DNA from: a bacterium
Lineage (GTDB): Bacteria; B130-G9
DNA: 8,114 nt
NCBI GenBank assembly: GCA_021160245.1
Contig: JAGHCW010000111.1
Location: 1-8,114, forward strand
Reading direction: 5' to 3'
Positions 5,454 through 8,114 of this stretch are shown one piece after another. The notes under the pieces were generated by a model. The model was given only the letters and a program-made list of their open reading frames with translations. It was not told where the DNA came from and ran no database searches. The position numbers and the translations under genes are program-made. How positions within the stretch are numbered: the first letter of the stretch is position 1; every line of letters starts with the position of its first letter.

Positions 5454-5669
5454 TTATTCCCCGCCTCCACCGGCGACGACTCGGACATTGATTGCCCGCA
5501 GGCCCTTAGCGCCTCTTTCCGTGTTGAATTCCACATCCTGACCCTCATTGACGGAGTCGAAATCTTCTCCCTCAAATCCGGAGCGGTGCACGAATACCTC
5601 GTTTCCGTCCTCTGCTCTGATGAAACCAAAGCCTCTATCACGAATGAGTTTCTTAATTGTCCCTTTCAA
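5454..5669 (-). CDS. Cold-shock-domain (CspA-type) RNA-binding protein, copy 2
   Basis: This 71-residue paralogue of the product of 4832-5038 has RNP1 DRGFGFI (11-17) and RNP2 EVFVHRS (24-30), and ends in a short Gly-rich tail (AGGGGE). As in copy 1, KLI replaces the usual KWF before RNP1. The start must be TTG at 5669: an in-frame TGA lies three codons upstream, and the TTG follows the same 15-base Shine-Dalgarno block. Differences from copy 1 are mostly conservative and lie outside the RNA-binding motifs, so both copies are probably functional. Tandem copies on one strand, with separate leaders, suggest duplication followed by divergence rather than an operon. Confidence 0.93.
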   Translation of the reverse strand: MKGTIKKLIRDRGFGFIRAEDGNEVFVHRSGFEGEDFDSVNEGQDVEFNTERGAKGLRAINVRVVAGGGGE

Positions 5670-5673
5670 ACTG

Positions 5674-5688
5674 TATCACCTCCCTTCC
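5674..5688 (-). promoter_or_regulatory. Near-perfect Shine-Dalgarno block of cold-shock copy 2
   Basis: It is identical over 15 bases to the block at 5043-5057 and again lies four bases before a TTG start. Flanking bases differ between the copies apart from a shared ACTT two bases upstream, so the block stands out as conserved. There is no ATG overlapping this start, unlike copy 1. Confidence 0.8.
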
Positions 5689-5866
5689 GTAAGTCTGTGC
5701 GATATTTAGGCGAGAACAGTGTAATAGACCAGCTGACGTTACACGCATACTCAGGCAGGCTCTATAACGGGGGAAGAAAAGCTGACCTGGCTGGGCTATT
5801 TCTTAACTGGCTCGCTTAGCCATCGCATCCCCGACCAAACATTGCTGTTTGAGCAGGGCTATTTCC

Positions 5867-5933
5867 TAGCGGATTGGCAATCCTCACAAACATATTAATC
5901 GTAGAGTAAGCGGAGCTCAAAATCAATCCGCTA
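5867..5933. repeat. Perfect 10-bp inverted repeat with a 47-base loop
   Basis: TAGCGGATTG (5867-5876) and CAATCCGCTA (5924-5933) are exact reverse complements. The loop is AT-rich. It lies in the shared upstream region of two divergent genes, so it could be a regulatory structure or the ends of a small element. No T-run or target duplication is evident. Confidence 0.5.
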
Positions 5934-5943
5934 CTCCCATTAG

Positions 5944-5968
5944 GCCAATGTAAACCTATCGCATTGGC
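5944..5968. repeat. Perfect 7-bp inverted repeat, 11-base loop
   Basis: GCCAATG (5944-5950) and CATTGGC (5962-5968) are exact reverse complements. It starts ten bases after the 10-bp inverted repeat. A run of TTTT appears some 12 bases later, too far for a good intrinsic terminator. Confidence 0.45.
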
Positions 5969-6209
5969 AAAGTCAACAGTTTTATTCAGATGAGTATTCC
6001 CATCCATTCAACGGCTCGCTCATCCTCACTGCACAATCATACTATACGCGCAATTTGTCAAACTGTCAATACTGAAAATGGAGTTCAAGCTAACATGGCG
6101 CCCCACATGCTTCTCCAGAAGGGCATAAGCGTCGCGAAGAAACCATTCACTATCATCCGGCTCATGTCGAGTCAATGCAAAAGCATCCTACAATCCAAGT
6201 GGCGCCAAG

Positions 6210-7076
6210 ATGGTTGCATTTGCTCGCGTATTGACGTTGAATCCTAAAGAATGTGCTTTTTCAGAAATGCTCAATGAACAAGGCCGAGGCGTAACTTATG
6301 TTCACATACAGTCAAGACCAATTGCGGGGCCGGGGTGTCGGTTCGTGACAGGAGCAGAGATAATTTCAAACCTCCGCGTGATCTTCTTTGACCTCGACGG
6401 AACTCTCACAGATTACGAGAGGTCGGTCGATTATGCGATGACTAAGATATGGGAGATTATTCGGGATAAGTGCCCCTTAGACCTCGAAGAGTTCCTGCAA
6501 GGGCAGTGGGATTTCCTTGCAGAAATGGAGGAGAAGGAGAGCGCAGGCGAGATACCGCGCAATTTCCTGAAGGACAGAAGGATCAGGACCGAGACCTTTT
6601 TGAAGAGGCTCTCGCCGAGCTTGATTGACGATTTCGATGATGCAGGCAAGACCTATTCAAGGTTCAGGCGCGAAGGCGTTAGGTTATTTTCAGGAACGAA
6701 AGAGGCGCTCTCTGCACTCCGCAAGCGCTATGCGCTGGGCGTTATAACTGAGGGCAATGGACAAACGCAAAGAGCCCAGCTCACCGAGGCGGGAATAATC
6801 GATCTATTTGAGTACATTGTCATTTCCGACGAGGTTGGCCTGCACAAGCCCGACATTGCCCTGCCGTTGAAGGCTTGTGAGATAGCATCTGTCTCCCCGA
6901 ACGAGGCGGCGCTTGTCGGAGATAGGATTGACTGGGACATTCTGCCCGCAAATGAGGCTGGGATGTTGACGATACTATCACGCCAGCAGCGGCATTACAG
7001 GATTAATGAGGTTGGATGCTCCGAGGCGGCGTTCATCATAAGCGACTTCCACGAGCTTCTGAAGATTCTGCTTTAA
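6210..7076 (+). CDS. HAD-superfamily hydrolase (HAD-IA type phosphatase), start uncertain
   Basis: From the ATG at 6210 this is 288 residues. All four HAD motifs are present: I, FFDLDGT, with nucleophile D61 and acid/base D63; II, VITEGN, with T180; III, LHKPD, with K213; IV, VGDRIDWD, with D238 and D243. The roughly 100 helical residues between motifs I and II are a C1-type cap, as in phosphoglycolate phosphatase and YjjG-like enzymes, so a small phosphorylated substrate is expected. Residues 1-53 look unlike any HAD N-terminus, and the 6210 ATG lacks a ribosome-binding site. Family members usually start 5-10 residues before the first motif. A GTG at 6345 or a non-canonical ATT at 6363, eight bases after GGAG, would fit better. 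The gene is 30 bases upstream of the phosphoribosyltransferase gene, probably co-transcribed, so dephosphorylating a product of that enzyme is a reasonable but untested guess. Confidence 0.85.
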   Translation: MVAFARVLTLNPKECAFSEMLNEQGRGVTYVHIQSRPIAGPGCRFVTGAEIISNLRVIFFDLDGTLTDYERSVDYAMTKIWEIIRDKCPLDLEEFLQGQWDFLAEMEEKESAGEIPRNFLKDRRIRTETFLKRLSPSLIDDFDDAGKTYSRFRREGVRLFSGTKEALSALRKRYALGVITEGNGQTQRAQLTEAGIIDLFEYIVISDEVGLHKPDIALPLKACEIASVSPNEAALVGDRIDWDILPANEAGMLTILSRQQRHYRINEVGCSEAAFIISDFHELLKILL

Positions 7077-7106
7077 GAAAAAAGCGGCAACAGTAATATA
7101 GGAACT

Positions 7107-8006
7107 ATGAATACACCGCTTCTTGTGCTCAGGACAATGCGACCCAAGCAGTGGACGAAGAACGTCCTCCTCTTCGGGGGATTGGTCTTCTCAAAGCACC
7201 TGCTTAACGGCGAGCTTCTTCTCCGATCACTGCTCGGATTTTGCGTCTTCTGCATTCTCTCCGGGCTTGTCTATGTCATAAACGACATAACTGATATTGA
7301 CAAGGACAAGAACCACCCGAAGAAGAAGTATAGGCCGATTGCATCGGGCGCAGTCTCGCCTGGCCTCGCCCTCGCATTCTCCTGCGTGCTATCTGTGCTT
7401 GCTCTTGCTCTTGCTGCACATCTTTCCCTACGCTTTGCGATTATTTCCGCCGTCTATCCAGCAGTCATGGTGCTATATTCCTACGTTCTGAAACACGTAG
7501 TCATTCTGGACATCATGACGATATCGGCCGGCTTCGTGATTCGCGCGCTTGCAGGCGCTATCGTTGTGAACGTAGATTTCTCCGGCTGGCTGATCGCCTG
7601 CACAATCTTCCTCTCTTTGTTTCTCGCGATTGCAAAGAGACGGCACGAGTTGATCAGCCTGGGGGACGGTGCCGAAGCCCACCGTTTCATTCTGAAGGAA
7701 TACACCGCCCAGCTTCTGGACCAGATGATCTCGATCATGACGGCCTCGACCATTCTGGCCTACACGCTTTACACGATGTCCCCCGAAATTACCGAGAAAT
7801 TTGGGACAGAATACCTCTACCTGACCGTCCCGTTCGTTCTCTATGGGATGTTGAGATACCTCTACCTTGTGTATCGCAAGGAAAAAGGCGGTAGTCCCGC
7901 CCAGATACTGCTCGAGGACATACCGCTCATTGTGGATATTCTACTATGGGGCGGCCTCGTATTTCTGCTCGTCTATTGGCACGCTCTTCGGCGGCTTCTG
8001 TTTTAG
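7107..8006 (+). CDS. UbiA-family decaprenyl-phosphate phosphoribosyltransferase (DPPR synthase)
   Basis: This 299-residue polytopic inner-membrane prenyltransferase has the length and layout of DPPR synthase (Rv3806c/UbiA of mycobacteria). That enzyme joins 5-phosphoribose from PRPP to decaprenyl phosphate, on the way to decaprenyl-phosphoryl arabinose. Diagnostic segments are MRPKQWTKN (11-19), the metal-binding NDITDIDKD (59-67, NDxxDxxxD) followed by KKKYRPIASG (72-81), YSYVLKHVVILD (124-135), GFVIRALAGA (142-151) and AIAKRRHEL (174-182). About eight or nine hydrophobic spans can be counted. The ATG follows AGGA after only three bases. The HAD phosphatase gene lies 30 bases upstream. The lipid acceptor need not be C55 or C50 here, and the final sugar may not be arabinose. 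No DprE1/DprE2 epimerase genes are in the window. Confidence 0.9.
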   Translation: MNTPLLVLRTMRPKQWTKNVLLFGGLVFSKHLLNGELLLRSLLGFCVFCILSGLVYVINDITDIDKDKNHPKKKYRPIASGAVSPGLALAFSCVLSVLALALAAHLSLRFAIISAVYPAVMVLYSYVLKHVVILDIMTISAGFVIRALAGAIVVNVDFSGWLIACTIFLSLFLAIAKRRHELISLGDGAEAHRFILKEYTAQLLDQMISIMTASTILAYTLYTMSPEITEKFGTEYLYLTVPFVLYGMLRYLYLVYRKEKGGSPAQILLEDIPLIVDILLWGGLVFLLVYWHALRRLLF

Positions 8007-8090
8007 CCCGCCTCGTTTGTAGATTCCGCCATGATCGCCTAATTTTACGCGCGGAACCCGAAAAATCAGACTGGCGCGAGCGACTCTGGC

Positions 8091-8114
8091 CTTTTGGAGT
8101 GCGGTGGCTTGACA
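8091..8114. repeat. Possible left part of an interspersed hairpin cut by the window end
   Basis: The last bases include GGAGTGCGGTGGCTTGACA. This resembles the left half of a GC-rich hairpin (GCGGTG would pair with CACCGC just beyond the edge), of a kind I associate with repeats in environmental genomes. It cannot be confirmed because the right half is missing. The final TTGACA also reads as a -35 box. The remaining bases from 8007 hold nothing I recognise. Confidence 0.25.

Larger units (their letters stand above)
5670..6209. other. Long intergenic region between divergent cold-shock copy 2 and the HAD gene
   Basis: About 540 bases, more AT-rich than the flanking genes. Reading frames at 5816-6007 (minus) and 5990-6247 (plus) have no ribosome-binding site and no recognisable motif, and I do not call them. 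Two inverted repeats lie in the middle (5867-5933 and 5944-5968). Both divergent genes must draw promoters from here, but I find no pair of -35/-10 boxes good enough to name. Confidence 0.5.

Noticed and set aside
5352-5819. 155-codon plus-strand reading frame across cold-shock copy 2
   Set aside because: It is the reverse complement of the clear cold-shock gene and has no motif of its own.
5816-6247. Two short reading frames (5816-6007 minus, 5990-6247 plus)
   Set aside because: Neither has a ribosome-binding site or recognisable sequence; both lie in a region rich in inverted repeats.
7990-8012. GGCGG/CCGCC stem at the end of the phosphoribosyltransferase gene as a terminator
   Set aside because: Only five base pairs with a 13-base loop, followed by TCGTTTG rather than a T-run.
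8109-8114. Perfect -35 box TTGACA at the window end as a promoter
   Set aside because: No -10 can be seen because the sequence ends, and the word may belong to a hairpin repeat.

Overview
The window looks like bacterial DNA of middling GC content. Genes sit on both strands, the intergenic spaces are fairly wide, and those spaces are rich in short palindromes. Nothing identifies the phylum. The ribosome-binding sites of two cold-shock genes match the complement of the 16S 3' end almost perfectly, and several gene families present (MNT/HEPN pair, cobalamin-binding radical SAM, DUF4870, decaprenyl-phosphate phosphoribosyltransferase) are common in uncultured environmental lineages. I read it as a fragment from such a bacterium, with low taxonomic confidence.

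Layout. Positions 1-232 hold no gene but carry a run of hairpins. From 233 to 930 lies a two-gene toxin-antitoxin-type operon: an MNT minimal nucleotidyltransferase (233-547) overlapping by four bases an HEPN-domain protein (544-930). A stem-loop followed by seven T residues (929-1002) ends it. Facing it on the minus strand is a cobalamin-binding radical SAM enzyme (1056-2549). Upstream of that enzyme, 2633-2850 on the plus strand appears to be a frameshifted remnant of a VOC/glyoxalase-fold gene. Then, on the minus strand, come a TPR-like protein of unknown role (3018-3749) and a DUF4870 membrane protein (3923-4387), each with a plausible promoter.

Between 4388 and 6209 are two cold-shock-domain genes (4832-5038 and 5454-5669, both minus) separated and flanked by non-coding DNA. 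They share a 15-base identical ribosome-binding block, and both must start at TTG. The flanking spaces contain several perfect inverted repeats. The right end carries a plus-strand pair: a HAD-superfamily phosphatase (about 6210-7076, start uncertain) and a UbiA-family decaprenyl-phosphate phosphoribosyltransferase (7107-8006), 30 bases apart. They may act in one polyprenyl-phosphate sugar pathway.

I see no CRISPR array, tRNA, rRNA, transposase or phage gene, and no convincing new multi-gene system. The points most worth a second look are the palindrome family in the intergenic spaces, the MNT/HEPN pair with a missing candidate catalytic Asp, the duplicated TTG-start cold-shock genes, the VOC remnant, and the HAD/phosphoribosyltransferase pairing.
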